A program made the position numbers and the translations under genes. The notes under the pieces were generated by a model, which ran no database searches, was not told the origin of the DNA, and saw only the letters and a list, made by a program, of their open reading frames with translations. DNA of 64,000 nucleotides from Lysobacter sp. yr284 (GTDB lineage: Bacteria > Pseudomonadota > Gammaproteobacteria > Xanthomonadales > Xanthomonadaceae), in the NCBI RefSeq assembly GCF_900107375.1, contig NZ_FNPT01000023.1, forward strand, positions 1-64,000, read 5' to 3'. This document shows, piece after piece, positions 33,226-43,781 of the stretch. Numbering within the stretch: the first letter of the stretch is position 1; each line of letters begins with the position of its first letter.

Positions 33226-33861
33226 TCAGGCCTGGGCCGTCAACAGGCTCGGCAGGAACTGGCTCAACGCGGTCTTGACCTGGTCGACGGTGAGGTCGGG
33301 CTGGCTGATCGCGCGCATCGCCAGGCCTTCGATCAGCGACTGCAGGATCAACACCCGCGTGCCGACCTGGTCCTGCGGCACGCCCAGGCCGCCCTCGGCG
33401 GCGCTGCGCGCGAACCACGAGGCCAGGTCCGCGCGGAACACCTTGTCGGAGGCGTGCGTGGCCGCGGCGATCTCCGGATCGCGCGTGGCCTCGGCGGTCA
33501 GCTCCAGGAACAAGGCCGCGCTGGTGATGCCGGGATCGTTGGCCTGCCATTGCTGGAAGACCTCGGCGATCCCGCCGACCAGGTCGCTGCTGGTGTTGAG
33601 CTTGGCCACATCGGCCCGGGCCTCTTCGAGCTGGCGCTCGATGATGGCCAGGATGATGTCGTTCTTGCCCTTGAAGTAGCGATAGATCAGCCCGGCGCTC
33701 ATGCCCGCGGTCTCGGCGATGTTGGCCATGCTGGCGGCGTGGAAGCCGTGCACGACGAAACACTGCTGGGCCGCGACCAGGATGCGCTCGCGCTGGGCCT
33801 GCGCGCGCGCGGCGGCCTTGGCGCTGGGCTTGGCGGCGGTCGGGTTGCCCGGGGTGCTCAT
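33226..33861 (-). CDS. TetR-family repressor of the RND operon
   Basis: The 211-residue protein starts at ATG 33861, overlapping the stop of the outer-membrane factor gene as ATGA. The DNA-binding domain at about 23-68 reads RERILVAAQQCFVVHGFHAASMANIAETAGMSAGLIYRYFKGKNDI, typical of TetR. A variable helical ligand domain follows. Being the last gene of the efflux operon it is autoregulated, and its operator is probably the palindrome at 39760-39777 upstream of the adaptor gene. Confidence 0.93.
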   Translation of the reverse strand: MSTPGNPTAAKPSAKAAARAQAQRERILVAAQQCFVVHGFHAASMANIAETAGMSAGLIYRYFKGKNDIILAIIERQLEEARADVAKLNTSSDLVGGIAEVFQQWQANDPGITSAALFLELTAEATRDPEIAAATHASDKVFRADLASWFARSAAEGGLGVPQDQVGTRVLILQSLIEGLAMRAISQPDLTVDQVKTALSQFLPSLLTAQA

Positions 33862-35315
33862 TGGCTGCGCTCGTTCCAGCCACCTCCGAGCACTTTGTAC
33901 AGCGCGACCCGATTGCTCTGCTCGGCCAGGCGCGTGGTCACCAGGCCCTGCTGCGCGCCGTACAGCGTGCGCTGGGCGTCGAGCTGGTTGAGGTAGCTGT
34001 CGCGGCCGGCCTTGTAACGCGCGGTCGACAACTGGTCGGCGCGCGCGGCCGCCTCGACCAGCGCTTCCTGCGCCTGGCGCTGCTCGGCCAGGGTCTTGGT
34101 CAGCGCCAGCGCGTCGGAGACGTCGCGGAAGCCGGCCTGGATCGCCTTCTCGTACTGCGCCAGCGCGATCTTCTGGTCGGCCTTGGCCGAGGCCAGGTTG
34201 GCGCGCAGCTTGCCGCCCTGGAAGATCGGGATGTTGACCACCGGATTGACCAGCCAGCTGCGGGTGTTCGAATCGAACAGCCCCGACAGCTCGTTGCTGG
34301 CGCTGCCCAGGAAGCCGGTCAGGCTGATCGACGGGAAGAACGCGGCGCGCGCGGCGCCGATGTTGGCGTTCTGCGCGCGCAGCAGGTGCTCGGCCTGGAG
34401 CACGTCCGGACGGCGCAGCAGCACCTCCGACGGCAGGCCCTGCGGCAGCGCCGCCAGGCCGGCGACGCCGGCGGTGAGCTTGCTCGGCAGCAGCGCCGGA
34501 TCGACCGGTTCGCCGACCAGCAGGTTCAGCGCGTTGGTGTCCTGCGCCACCTGCCCGGCGTAACGCGCCGCATCGGCGCGCGCCTGTTCGACCTGGGTGC
34601 GCGCCTGGCTCAGTTCCAGGCCCGACACCGCGCCGAGTTCGCGGCGCTTCTGGGTCAGGTCGTAGGCCGACTGCTGGTTCTTCAGCGTCGCCTCCGACAC
34701 CGACAGCAGCTCGCGGTCCGCGGCCAGGGTCAGGTAGGCGTTGGCGACCTCGGCGATCAGGCTCAGCTGGGCCGCGCGGCGCGCTTCTTCTTCGGCGAAG
34801 TAACGCTGCAGCGCGGACTGGCTCAGGCTGCGCACGCGGCCGAACAGGTCGAGCTCGAAGTTGGCGATGGACGCGCCGGCCTGGTACTCGTCGACGACCT
34901 GCTGGTTGTCGCCGCCGGTGCGTCGCAGCTGCGCCGTGGCGTTCAGCGCGGGCAACCGGTCGGCGCGCTGGATGCGGTACTGCGCGCGCGCCTTCTCGAC
35001 GTTGAGCACGGCCACGCGCAGGTCGCGGTTGTTGTCCAGCGCGCGGCCGATCAGCTGCTCCAGGTTCGGATCTTCGAAGAAATCGCGCCAGCCGATGTCG
35101 GCCACCGCCGCGCCTTCGCCCGCGCCGGCGGCTTGCGAGGCCGCCGGGTCGGAGGTCAGCGGCTGCGCGCCGACGAAGGACTGGGTGGTCGGCGGCAGCG
35201 GCCACTGCGCCGGGATGCCGGCGTCCTGCGCCGGCAGCTTGGGCGCCAGGCTCACGCAGCCGGTCGCCGCCAGCGCGATCGCCAGGGCCAGGGCGTGGGT
35301 CGAAAACTTACTCAT
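33858..35315 (-). CDS. RND efflux outer-membrane factor lipoprotein (OprM/NodT family)
   Basis: The 485-residue protein has a lipoprotein signal peptide with a cleavage Cys at about residue 20 ([13 protein letters not shown]). It then has the two OEP repeats of the TolC-like trimer: [38 protein letters not shown] in the first half, and [19 protein letters not shown] followed by [18 protein letters not shown] in the second. It forms the outer-membrane channel for the pump. It overlaps the pump gene by eight bases and the tetR gene by four, so the operon is tightly coupled. Confidence 0.96.
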   Translation of the reverse strand: MSKFSTHALALAIALAATGCVSLAPKLPAQDAGIPAQWPLPPTTQSFVGAQPLTSDPAASQAAGAGEGAAVADIGWRDFFEDPNLEQLIGRALDNNRDLRVAVLNVEKARAQYRIQRADRLPALNATAQLRRTGGDNQQVVDEYQAGASIANFELDLFGRVRSLSQSALQRYFAEEEARRAAQLSLIAEVANAYLTLAADRELLSVSEATLKNQQSAYDLTQKRRELGAVSGLELSQARTQVEQARADAARYAGQVAQDTNALNLLVGEPVDPALLPSKLTAGVAGLAALPQGLPSEVLLRRPDVLQAEHLLRAQNANIGAARAAFFPSISLTGFLGSASNELSGLFDSNTRSWLVNPVVNIPIFQGGKLRANLASAKADQKIALAQYEKAIQAGFRDVSDALALTKTLAEQRQAQEALVEAAARADQLSTARYKAGRDSYLNQLDAQRTLYGAQQGLVTTRLAEQSNRVALYKVLGGGWNERSQ

Positions 35316-38300
35316 GGCTCTGCGCTCCTTGGGCGCTGTGCTCAGCGGGCGCGTGTTTGTTTCTGACGAAGATCTTCTCGACCACGACGAAGAACAGCGG
35401 GACGAAGAAGATGCCCAGGAACGTACCCACGATCATGCCGCCGAGCACGCCGGTGCCGATCGCGCGCTGCGCGCCGGAACCCGCGCCCGAGGCCAGGGCC
35501 AGCGGCAGCACGCCCAGGCCGAACGCCAGCGAGGTCATGATGATCGGGCGCAAGCGGTCGCGCACCGCCGCCAAGGTGGCCTCGATCAGGTCCATGCCCT
35601 TCTCCAGGTTCTCCTTGGCGAACTCCACGATCAGGATCGCGTTCTTGCTCGATAGACCGACTGTGGTGAGCATCGCCACCTGGAAGTACACGTCGCGCTC
35701 CATGCCGCGCGCCCAGGTCGCCAGCACCGTGCCGAGGATGCCCATCGGCGCGATCAGCAGCACCGAGGTCGGGATCGCCCAGCTTTCGTACATCGCGGCC
35801 AGACACAGGAACACGATCAGCAGCGACAGCGTGTACAGCAGCGGCGTCTGCGCGCCCGCCTGACGTTCCTGGAACGACAGGCCGGTCCACTCCAGGCCGA
35901 TGCCCTGCGGCAACTGCGCCACCAGCTTCTCGACCTCGGCCATGGCCTGGCCCGAGCTGACGCCCGGCTTGGCTTCGCCGTTGATTTCCAGCGCGGACAC
36001 GCCATTGTAGCGCTCAAGCCGCGGCGAACCGTATTCCCAGCGGGTCGAGGCGAACGCCGAGAACGGCACCATCTCGCCCTTGTCGTTGCGCACGTACCAG
36101 CGGTTGAAGTCGCTGGGCACCATGCGGAACGGCGCATCGGCCTGCACGTAGACGCGCTTGACCCGGCCGCGGTCGACGAAGTCGTCGATGTACTGGCCGC
36201 CCCAGGCCGCCTGCAGGGTCGAGTTGATGTCGGCGATGTTCAGGCCCAGCGCGGCGGCCTTCTGGTTGTCGACGTCGACGCGGAACTGCGGGGTGTCCTC
36301 CATGCCGTTGGGACGCACGTTCTGCAGGAACTGGCTCTGCGCGGCCATGCCGAGGAACTGGTTGCGCGCGGCCACCAGCGCATCGTGGCCGAGCGCGCCG
36401 TTGTCCTTCATGTAGAACACGAAGCCGTTGGAGTTGCCCAGTTCGAACACCGCCGGCGGCGCCAGCGCGAACACGAACGCGTCCTTGATCTGCATGAAGC
36501 TGCCCATCGCGCGGCCGACCACGCCGTTGACGCTGTTGTCCGGCGCCGGGCTCTTGCCGAAGCTGAAGAACGCCTTCATGCGCTCGCCGAAGCTGGTCGC
36601 GCGCTCTTCCCAAGGCTTGAGCTGGGCGAAGGCCATGCCCGCGTTCTGGCCGTTGCCGGCGAAGCTGAAGCCCTGCACGGTGAACAGCGAATCCACGGCC
36701 TTGTCGTTGAGGAACTGGTCCTCGACCTTCTTCAGCACCTCGCCGGTGCGTTCCTGGGTCGCGCCGACCGGGGCCTGCACGATGGTGAACAAGAAGCCCT
36801 GGTCTTCCTGCGGCAGGAACGAGGACGGCAGGCGGAAGAACAGCACGCCCATCAGCGCCGCCATCGCCGCGAACACGATCATGAAGCGGCCGGCGCGGGT
36901 GACGATGCCGTGGACCACGCCCTGGTACTTCTTGTTGCCGGCGTCGAACTTGTTGTTGAACCAGCCGAAGAAGCCCTTGTCGGACGCGTGGTGGCCCTTC
37001 TGGATCGGCTTGAGCATGGTCGCGCACAGCGCCGGGGTCAGCACGATCGCGACCAGCACCGACAGGAACATCGCCGAGACGATGGTCACCGAGAACTGGC
37101 GGTAGATCACGCCGGTGGCGCCGCCGAGGAAGGCCATCGGCACGAACACCGCCGACAGCACCAGGCCGATGCCGACCAGCGCGCCGGTGATCTGGTCCAT
37201 CGACTTGCGCGTGGCTTCCTTGGGCGAGAGGCCTTCCTCGCTCATCACGCGCTCGACGTTCTCGACCACGACGATGGCGTCGTCGACCAGCAGGCCGATG
37301 GCGAGCACTACCGCGAACATGGTCAGCATGTTGACCGAGTAGCCGAACAGCGCGAGCAGGCCGAACGTGCCCAGCAACACCACCGGCACCGCGATCGTCG
37401 GGATCAGGGTGGCGCGGAAGTTCTGCAGGAACAGGTACATGACCAGGAACACCAGCACGATCGCTTCGAGCAGGGTCTTGACCACTTCCTCGATCGCCAC
37501 GCGCACGAACGGCGTGGTGTCGAACGGCGTCACCGCCTTGAGGCCCTTCGGGAACGAGGGCTTGAGCTGCTCCAGCTCGGCCTGCACCGCCTGCGCGGTG
37601 GCCAGCGCGTTGGCGCCGGTGGCCAGCGAGATGGCGATGCCGGTGGCCGGCTTGCCGTTGAAGCGGGCGATGGTGCTGTAGTCCTCCTGGCCCAGCTCGA
37701 CGCGGGCGACGTCGGCCAGCTTCAGCACCGCGCCGGTGCTGTTGGCGCGCACCACGATCTGCTTGAACTGCTCGGCGGTCTGCAGGCGGTCCTGCGCGGT
37801 GATGGTGGCGTTGAGCTGCTGGCCCTTCACCGACGGGGTGCCGCCGAGCTGGCCGACCGCGACCTGGGCGTTCTGCGCGCGCAGGGCGTTGATGACGTCG
37901 GTCGGGGTCAGCTTGTAGGTGTTGAGCTTGTCGGGATCGAGCCAGATCCGCATCGCGTACTTGGTGCCGAACAGCTGGGTGCTGCCGACGCCGTTGACGC
38001 GGGCGAGCGGGTCGACCAGGTTGGCGGCCACGTAGTCGGCGATGTCGGCGCCGTTCATGCTGCCGTCCTCGGACACGAAGCCGATGACCTGCAGGAACGA
38101 CGAGTTCGCCTTGGACACGCTCACGCCCTGCTGCTGCACGATCTGCGGCAGCAACGGGGTGGCCAGCTGCAGCTTGTTCTGCACCTGCACCTGGGCGATG
38201 TCGGGGTCGGTGCCGCTCTCGAAGGTCAGCGTCACCGAAGCCTGGCCGTCGGAGGAGCTGGTCGCCGACATGTACATCAGGCCGTCGATGCCCTTCATGT

Positions 38301-38502
38301 TCTGCTCGATGATCTGGGTCACCGAGTTCTCGACGGCTTTAGCCGATGCGCCGGGATACGACGCGTTCACCGCGACCGTGGGCGGCGCGATGGTGGGATA
38401 TTGCGAAATGGGCAGCCGGGTGATCGCGATCGCGCCACCGAGCATGATGATGATCGCCAAGACCCACGCGAAGATGGGGCGATCGATGAAGAACCGTGCC
38501 AT
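35308..38502 (-). CDS. RND multidrug efflux pump, HAE1 (AcrB/MexB) type
   Basis: The 1064-residue protein is full length. It starts [22 protein letters not shown], has twelve membrane helices, and two large periplasmic loops. The proton-relay Asp pair is in [20 protein letters not shown] and the relay Lys in [19 protein letters not shown]. The porter-domain motif [13 protein letters not shown] and the [15 protein letters not shown]-terminal helix are also typical. It expels drugs or hydrophobic compounds using the proton gradient. It sits between adaptor (12-bp gap) and outer-membrane factor (8-bp overlap). Confidence 0.97.
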   Translation of the reverse strand: MARFFIDRPIFAWVLAIIIMLGGAIAITRLPISQYPTIAPPTVAVNASYPGASAKAVENSVTQIIEQNMKGIDGLMYMSATSSSDGQASVTLTFESGTDPDIAQVQVQNKLQLATPLLPQIVQQQGVSVSKANSSFLQVIGFVSEDGSMNGADIADYVAANLVDPLARVNGVGSTQLFGTKYAMRIWLDPDKLNTYKLTPTDVINALRAQNAQVAVGQLGGTPSVKGQQLNATITAQDRLQTAEQFKQIVVRANSTGAVLKLADVARVELGQEDYSTIARFNGKPATGIAISLATGANALATAQAVQAELEQLKPSFPKGLKAVTPFDTTPFVRVAIEEVVKTLLEAIVLVFLVMYLFLQNFRATLIPTIAVPVVLLGTFGLLALFGYSVNMLTMFAVVLAIGLLVDDAIVVVENVERVMSEEGLSPKEATRKSMDQITGALVGIGLVLSAVFVPMAFLGGATGVIYRQFSVTIVSAMFLSVLVAIVLTPALCATMLKPIQKGHHASDKGFFGWFNNKFDAGNKKYQGVVHGIVTRAGRFMIVFAAMAALMGVLFFRLPSSFLPQEDQGFLFTIVQAPVGATQERTGEVLKKVEDQFLNDKAVDSLFTVQGFSFAGNGQNAGMAFAQLKPWEERATSFGERMKAFFSFGKSPAPDNSVNGVVGRAMGSFMQIKDAFVFALAPPAVFELGNSNGFVFYMKDNGALGHDALVAARNQFLGMAAQSQFLQNVRPNGMEDTPQFRVDVDNQKAAALGLNIADINSTLQAAWGGQYIDDFVDRGRVKRVYVQADAPFRMVPSDFNRWYVRNDKGEMVPFSAFASTRWEYGSPRLERYNGVSALEINGEAKPGVSSGQAMAEVEKLVAQLPQGIGLEWTGLSFQERQAGAQTPLLYTLSLLIVFLCLAAMYESWAIPTSVLLIAPMGILGTVLATWARGMERDVYFQVAMLTTVGLSSKNAILIVEFAKENLEKGMDLIEATLAAVRDRLRPIIMTSLAFGLGVLPLALASGAGSGAQRAIGTGVLGGMIVGTFLGIFFVPLFFVVVEKIFVRNKHAPAEHSAQGAQSHE

Positions 38503-38514
38503 GAATGTCTCCGA

Positions 38515-39708
38515 TTACTGCTTCGGCGCGGCGGCGGGGGCCGCCGGCTTGGCCGGCGCGGCGCCCTTCTCGGTCGCGTCCACCGGCATGCCGGGGCCGA
38601 TCTTCTGCAGGCCTTCGACGATGACCTTGTCGCCGGCCTTCAGCCCGCCCTCGACCAGCCACTTGTCGCCGATGGCCTGACCGACCTTGATCTCGCGCGG
38701 CTCGACCTCGCTCTTGGCGTTGACCACCAGCGCGGTGGCGTTGCCCTTGGGATCGCGGGTCACGCCCTGTTGCGGCACCAGCAGCGCGTTCTGGCGCACG
38801 CCGGTACCGACCTGGGCGCGCACGTACATGCCCGGCATCAGGATGTTGTCGGGGTTGGGCACCACCACGCGCAGCAGGAAGCTGCCGGTGCCTTCGTCGA
38901 CGGTGACCTCGGAGAACGCCAGCTTGCCGTCGTGCTCGTAGCGGCTGCCGTCCTCGAGCAGGATCTGCACCGGCGTGCTCGCCTCGCTCAGCGTGCCGGC
39001 GGCGATCTGCTTGCGCAGGGCCAGCAGTTCGGCGCTGGACTGGCTGATGTCGACGAACACCGGATCGAGCTGCTGCACCACCGCCAGCGCATCGGCCTGG
39101 TTGGCGGTGACCAGCGCGCCGGCGGTGACCGCCGACTTGCCGATGCGGCCGCTGATCGGCGAGACGATGCGCGCGCGGCCGAGGACCACCCCGGTGCTGG
39201 CGACCTGGGCGCGGCCGGCGGCGACGTCGGCGCGGGCCTGCTTGAGCGTCGCGGTGGCGTTCTCGTCGTCCTGCTTGCTGACCGCGTCGATCTTGACCAG
39301 CTCGGTCGAGCGGCGGGCATTGAGCTGCGCCGAATTCAGCGACGCCTCGGCGCGCGCCAAGGTCGCCTTGGCGTTCTCGGCGTCGGCCGCGTAGGTCTTG
39401 TCGTCGAGCTGGTACAGCGGCTGCCCCGCCTTGACCAGCCCGCCCTCGGCGAACAGGCGCTTCTCGACGATGCCGTTCACCTGCGGCCGCACCTGCGCCA
39501 CCAGCGAGGCGCTGGTCCGGCCCGGCAGTTCGCGGGTCAGGGTGATGGTCTCGGGCTTCAGGGTCACCACGGTGACCTGGCCCTTCTGGCCGCCCGGCCC
39601 GCCGGGGCCGCCTTGTTGATCGCCGCCCTTGCCACAGGCCGCGAGGGCCAACGCAAGTACGGAAACGGTGAAAATTGCCTTATAGGACATGGACTTGCGC
39701 GACGGCAT
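38515..39708 (-). CDS. RND efflux periplasmic adaptor lipoprotein (MFP)
   Basis: With ATG 39708 the product has 397 residues; ATG 39690 (MSYKAIF) is an alternative. A lipobox LALAACGKGG is followed by a GGPGGPGG linker. The barrel-sandwich, alpha-hairpin and beta-barrel domains come next: PGRTSASLVAQVRPQVNGIVEKRLFAEGGLVKAGQPLYQLDD, then KATLARAEASLNSAQ, then ARIVSPISGRIGKSAVTAGALV. It bridges the pump and the outer-membrane channel. It is the first gene of the operon, directly behind a palindromic operator. Confidence 0.95.
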   Translation of the reverse strand: MPSRKSMSYKAIFTVSVLALALAACGKGGDQQGGPGGPGGQKGQVTVVTLKPETITLTRELPGRTSASLVAQVRPQVNGIVEKRLFAEGGLVKAGQPLYQLDDKTYAADAENAKATLARAEASLNSAQLNARRSTELVKIDAVSKQDDENATATLKQARADVAAGRAQVASTGVVLGRARIVSPISGRIGKSAVTAGALVTANQADALAVVQQLDPVFVDISQSSAELLALRKQIAAGTLSEASTPVQILLEDGSRYEHDGKLAFSEVTVDEGTGSFLLRVVVPNPDNILMPGMYVRAQVGTGVRQNALLVPQQGVTRDPKGNATALVVNAKSEVEPREIKVGQAIGDKWLVEGGLKAGDKVIVEGLQKIGPGMPVDATEKGAAPAKPAAPAAAPKQ

Positions 39709-39759
39709 TGGGGGAGCCTCAGGTGTGGGTGCGGCCAGGACGGACTGCAGGCGGATCGT

Positions 39760-39777
39760 AGAATGAACGATCATTCT
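39760..39777. promoter_or_regulatory. Palindromic operator upstream of the efflux operon
   Basis: AGAATGA-ACGA-TCATTCT is a perfect 7-bp inverted repeat, 52 bases before the adaptor start, in an AT-rich promoter-like stretch (followed on the plus strand by a T-run). It is the best candidate site for the TetR repressor encoded at the end of the operon. Confidence 0.7.
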
Positions 39778-39925
39778 CTTTTTTTCTGCGTGAATAGTCC
39801 ATCAACAACGGCGTGCCGATTGCCCTGTTCAGGCAGTTTCAGAGCCGAAGGCTGTGTTTTTTTGTGCGCAGCAGCACCTAAAAAGCAGAATCGGCAAATA
39901 TTGCCGCGCGCCAAGATGTCTCTCC

Positions 39926-40474
39926 TCAAGGACACAAGGGATCGACTCTGCCGCTCTCAACTGCCTGCTGCCATTTGAGGTCGTCGTTGAACTGCAGTAC
40001 GACCAACCCCCACTCCACGCGGACGCAGAACCAGGTGCAATCGGAGGAATCGGGCGCGGGTTCGTTGTCCAATCGCCACACATCCACCGCCCTCGATGGG
40101 CCGACCCGCAGTCGTCCTTGTGCTTCCAGCGCGAACCACAGCGCATCCATCACTCTAAAAGACAAGTATTCGCGCAAGTTCTCCAAATCGGCCGCGCTCC
40201 GATTGGCAACCTCGCGCACCAGAAACGGTTGCATCTCGGACTCCAGGCTGCCCAGTCCGCGCGGCAGGCGCTGCCGCCCCGTCTGTGCAAAGGCGAGTTG
40301 GGAGTACCAGCTTTTGCAATCCCTGATCGCTTGCTCGATGCAGGCGTCCGGCTCGGCCAGTTCGATCAGAAAAGCGCCGGCGGAGTAGCGGCGGGAACCA
40401 TTCGCCGATGCGGCGATGCCGTCGAGATAGCCGTCGAGCCTCGCTACTTCCTTGTGTACTTCCGGGCAGATCAT
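39926..40474 (-). CDS. Hypothetical protein, 182 aa
   Basis: ATG 40474 (MICPEVHKEVARLDGYLDGI) is preferred over a GTG 60 bases upstream. No domain is recognised. The protein is soluble, with a helical first half (EPDACIEQAIRDCKSWYSQL) and a Trp-rich second half (DALWFALEAQ, DCTWFCVRVEWGLVVLQFNDDLKWQQAV). Base composition is visibly less GC-rich than in flanking operons and codon use is mixed, so recent acquisition is likely. The size and acidity would fit an immunity-type protein, but there is no toxin gene beside it. Confidence 0.7.
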   Translation of the reverse strand: MICPEVHKEVARLDGYLDGIAASANGSRRYSAGAFLIELAEPDACIEQAIRDCKSWYSQLAFAQTGRQRLPRGLGSLESEMQPFLVREVANRSAADLENLREYLSFRVMDALWFALEAQGRLRVGPSRAVDVWRLDNEPAPDSSDCTWFCVRVEWGLVVLQFNDDLKWQQAVESGRVDPLCP

Positions 40475-40663
40475 GCGATTCGCGCGGGCGACGTGGCCGC
40501 GGAGGCAACAAATTGGCGATGAGAATACTAACACTCAGCACGAACGAGCCGAAGGCAACAACAAAGCGAAACTTCTATTGGAATCCCGAACTCGCTGAAA
40601 AGCCGTAGCCACGATCCAGCTGAAGGATCGATCTTCGCGGACAGAGGAAGGAGCGCAGTACAG

Positions 40664-41023
40664 CTAATTTAGAGAGCGCCGAGCGAATTCATCGCACCAC
40701 CTGGCATTGAACGCTATCGCAGCCCTTGCCGCTGCGAAGCAAAGCAATCCGATAAGAAAAGAAATCCGATAAGAAACGCCGCCGGCTTCCTTCCATATGG
40801 TCAGGTCGGCACCCGTAACGCCCTTGCAGAATCGAACAAACCGCGGATGCCGCGGGTCCATATGCGACTCAGCCACCTTCCAGCCTTCTCGCTCCAGGCG
40901 CTTCGTATGGTCAGCCACTACCTCATCCGCAGGGCGGCGAGACTTGAAATCCTTGGCGGCGCCAACGGGCCCGCCGTGGTTGATCAGTTCCAGCGGGCCC
41001 ACCTGCTGGTCCTCCTCAAACAC
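40664..41023 (-). CDS. Hypothetical protein, about 119 aa (start uncertain)
   Basis: The only start codon after the preceding in-frame stop is GTG 41023, and it has no visible ribosome site. The product reads FEEDQQVGPLELINHGG, then a charged middle (RRPADEVVADHTKRLEREGWKV), and ends in a hydrophobic helix (ISFLIGLLCFAAARAAIAF). No family is recognised. The same frame is open back to TGA 41055-41057, which ends the small membrane ORF upstream. The two may be halves of one gene broken by a stop, or two adjacent genes. Confidence 0.5.
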   Translation of the reverse strand: MFEEDQQVGPLELINHGGPVGAAKDFKSRRPADEVVADHTKRLEREGWKVAESHMDPRHPRFVRFCKGVTGADLTIWKEAGGVSYRISFLIGLLCFAAARAAIAFNARWCDEFARRSLN

Positions 41024-41054
41024 GGAAAACTGCGAGAGCTGATGTCCCAGCTCT

Positions 41055-41210
41055 CACGCCGGTGAAGCATTCGCACGTTCGTTACCCGCCATCAGGCCGT
41101 TCACCGCGTAAATCGCAGCCACAGCCAAGCAGGCGCCGACGGCCAGACGACCCAGGCGATGCCTGGAGAGCGTGGGCCTACCCGTTGATGAGCGGTCTGC
41201 TTGCTTCACC
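41055..41210 (-). CDS. Small single-pass membrane protein, 51 aa
   Basis: A GTG start at 41210 with GAGGAA eleven bases upstream gives VKQADRSSTGRPTLSRHRLG, then one membrane helix (LAVGACLAVAAIYAVNGLMAG) and a short polar tail. It is not recognised. The next ORF (40664-41023) lies in the same frame directly after its stop. Lower GC around it suggests it belongs to the same acquired patch. Confidence 0.45.
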
Positions 41211-41467
41211 GGGGTAGGTATTCCTCACATTGATGCAGGGCGCGCCGATACCGAGTTCCACAGCGGTGCGGCTGCCGTTCCAGATCCTGCTCCACAGCAG
41301 CCACAAGATCCATCGATGTTATCGGATCGGCTACTGGCGAATCCGACGACTATACGCTTGGGAATTCTCGGATCCCTTGGGCATTCGTCCAACCATCCGG
41401 CCGCCAATGAGTCGGCTTCTCCGCGCGAAGAGGACGATCCGGTTCGCGAACGTTGCGCAAAAGGCAC

Positions 41468-42475
41468 TCACCGATACGGGTTATAGCTATACGCCCCGCT
41501 CACCGCCTCCGGAATCCGGAAGTAGTTCATCGTCAGCCCCACCGGGTCCGTCGCCAGCGCCCCGCGTCCCGGGCCGTCGTTGCTGTCGTCCCATCCCCAC
41601 GGCGCGTTCGCCGCGTTGACGCTGCAGCCGATCGCGCCGCTGCCGCAGCCGCCGCTCTTGTCGCCGGCGAAGCTGCCGTAGCCTGCGAACAGCGACGGGT
41701 TGTTGCGCTGGTCCCACATGCCGCCGGTTTCGAAGATGTCGATGAGTTTGTATTTGACGTCGCGGTCGTCCGGGTTGGACGGGACTTCGGCCACGGTCAG
41801 CGACGGGTAGTAGACGACGCCGTCGCCCTTGATGTCGTACGCCGGCCAGGCCTTGAGGCCGTGGCCCTTGGCTTCCTGCGCGGTCACCGGGTGCGGGGCG
41901 CCGAGGTAGGTCAGGAACGACAGGCTGCCGTCGACGTTCTCGGCGTTGCCGGTCCAGTCGCTGCCGGCGGGCACGTAGGAGAAGAAGTCGGTGTGGGCGA
42001 CGGTGACGGCGGCCTTGAGCGTGCCGTAGGCGCTGCCGTCGCGGGCGATGGCGAACATCACGCCTTCGGCGTCGTTCTCGTGTTCGGTGTCGAAGAACGA
42101 GTCGGTCCAGTCGCGCGGGTGGAAGAACAGGTAGGTGATGTACCAGTGGGTCGCGGTCTCGACCACCGAGTAGTAGGCGTGCGCGGCCAGCGGATAGGCG
42201 GCCTGGCCGGCGCGGTCCCAGTTGTTGCGCGCGTCGAGGTCGCCGTCGAAATCGTAGCGGGCGAGGTAGTCGGCGGCGCCGCCGAGGGCGTGGCTGCCGG
42301 TCTGGTCGACGTCCTGGTAGTGCACCGGCGCCCAGCGCAGGGCCAACGCGGCGCGGTCGGCGGCGTTGGCCGCGGACAGCGCGGCGGCATCGGCGCCGAA
42401 GGCGGCGAGCAGGCCGAGGCCGGCGACGGCCGCGCGCACGGCACGGCGCAACGGGGAGGAAGCGGGTCGGAGCAT
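41468..42475 (-). CDS. Secreted protein of unknown function, 335 aa
   Basis: A signal peptide (about 1-31, LGLLAAFGADAAA) precedes a mature domain rich in aromatic and acidic residues: WAPVHYQDVDQTGSHALGG, DFDGDLDARNNWD, ETATHWYITYLFFHPRDW and EHENDAEGVMF. The C-terminal part has two Cys close together (SGGCGSGAIGCSVN) and WGWDDSNDG. I recall similar unnamed secreted proteins in actinomycetes and other lytic bacteria, without an assigned activity. The conserved HENDxEG pattern looks like a metal or catalytic site (inference). It stands alone. Confidence 0.82.
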   Translation of the reverse strand: MLRPASSPLRRAVRAAVAGLGLLAAFGADAAALSAANAADRAALALRWAPVHYQDVDQTGSHALGGAADYLARYDFDGDLDARNNWDRAGQAAYPLAAHAYYSVVETATHWYITYLFFHPRDWTDSFFDTEHENDAEGVMFAIARDGSAYGTLKAAVTVAHTDFFSYVPAGSDWTGNAENVDGSLSFLTYLGAPHPVTAQEAKGHGLKAWPAYDIKGDGVVYYPSLTVAEVPSNPDDRDVKYKLIDIFETGGMWDQRNNPSLFAGYGSFAGDKSGGCGSGAIGCSVNAANAPWGWDDSNDGPGRGALATDPVGLTMNYFRIPEAVSGAYSYNPYR

Positions 42476-42816
42476 GGCGGCGATCCTGGCGTCTGGGCGA
42501 ACGCCGGAGCTTGCCTGGGGCGCGATGGCAGCGTTGTTGCAATGGCGGCCGCGACGGCGGTCGCGTGCGCGATCCGCTCGGGACGTCTCGGTATAAACGG
42601 GCGGCGGTCACCGCGCGCGGGTTACGCGTGCTGCGATGCAGGAGACACGAAGACAACGGCTGGCGGTGCACGCACTCCGCACGGGCGACGAAGAGATACG
42701 CCCCGTTGCCACGCACGGCGCGTACAAAGAAAAACGACGGCACCGCTCGCCGCGATGCCGTCGTTATCGCGCTGTATCCGTTGCGAATCAGCGCGACGCG
42801 ACGCCGCCGCGAAGCA
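42476..42816. other. Intergenic region
   Basis: 341 bp lie between two same-strand genes. Small ORFs here have no support. No repeat, RNA gene or clear hairpin terminator was found; the promoter of the secreted orphan should be at its left end. Confidence 0.45.
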
Positions 42817-43491
42817 TCACCCCCGCGCGCCGCCCTGCGCCGCGATCTGCCGCAGCGCCGCTTCGAACTGCTCCACCGGCTGGCCGCCCTGGATCAGGTG
42901 GCGGTCGTTGATGATCACCGACGGCACCGCGCTGATCCCGGCTTCCTGGTAGAACCGCTCCTGCTGGCGCACGTCCTGCGCGTACTCGTCCGAATCCAGC
43001 ACGGAGCGGGCGCGCTGCGCATCCAGGCCGGTCTCGCCGGCGACCGCCGCCAGCACCTCGCGCGAGGACACGTCGCGGCCGTCGGTGAAGTAGGCCTTCA
43101 GCAACGCATGCTTGAGCGCGCGCTCGGCGTCCGCGCCCTGGGTGCCGGCCCAGTGCAGCAGGCGGTGGGCGTCGAAGGTGTTGTAGATGCGGTCGCGATC
43201 GCCGAACGCGAAGCCGAGCGCCGCGCCGCGCTGGCGCAGCGCTTCGCGGTTGCTCGCCAGTTGCTCGGCGCCCAGGCCGTACTTGTGCGCCAGGTGCTCG
43301 TCGATGCTCTCGCCCTCCGGGGCCATCTGCGGGTTGAGCTCGAACGGCTGGAAGCGCAGCTCGACCTCGACCTCGCCGTCGAGCCGGGCGATGGCCTGCT
43401 CCAGCGCGTTCAGGCCGACCGCGCACCACGGGCAGACCACGTCGGAAACGAAATCGATCTTGACCTTCGGGATCGAGGGGGACGAACTCAT
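42817..43491 (-). CDS. DsbA-family oxidoreductase, FrnE-like
   Basis: The 224-residue protein has no signal peptide and begins SSSPSIPKVKIDFVSDVVCPWCAVGLNAL. The CPWC redox motif is at residues 20-23. The helical insert (about 65-170) with AHKYGLGAEQ and FDAHRLLHWA is typical of FrnE/2-hydroxychromene isomerase-like thioredoxin proteins. The cis-Pro loop is GISAVPSVIINDRHLIQGGQP. It is probably a cytoplasmic disulfide or thiol oxidoreductase involved in stress tolerance or polyketide metabolism. It is divergent from the large M48 gene. Confidence 0.93.
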   Translation of the reverse strand: MSSSPSIPKVKIDFVSDVVCPWCAVGLNALEQAIARLDGEVEVELRFQPFELNPQMAPEGESIDEHLAHKYGLGAEQLASNREALRQRGAALGFAFGDRDRIYNTFDAHRLLHWAGTQGADAERALKHALLKAYFTDGRDVSSREVLAAVAGETGLDAQRARSVLDSDEYAQDVRQQERFYQEAGISAVPSVIINDRHLIQGGQPVEQFEAALRQIAAQGGARG

Positions 43492-43781
43492 GGCCTGGCT
43501 CCGCGCTGCGCGCAATTCGGGAATCCCCAGACCATGCGGCCGCGGCCCGCCGCCATCAAGCGCGCAGCGCGGCCATCGGCGGATCGGTGCGTTCCACCGC
43601 GCCGCCGGCCGGCGGCGACGGACGGCCGCGCGCGGCCCGCCGCACACTGATGACCCGGTCACAGAAATCTGCGCAAAATAGCCGCGGCACCGGCCGGGGC
43701 GCCCGCACGGGCGGGCCGGGACGCCGATCGCGGCGCGCACCGCGCCGACGCTCAACGTCGCAACGTTCTGATGGGGACCAC

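Noticed and set aside
41172-41619. Plus-strand ORFs of about 100-130 codons opposite the secreted orphan
   Set aside because: They run antisense into a well-supported gene, have no ribosome site and no recognisable sequence.
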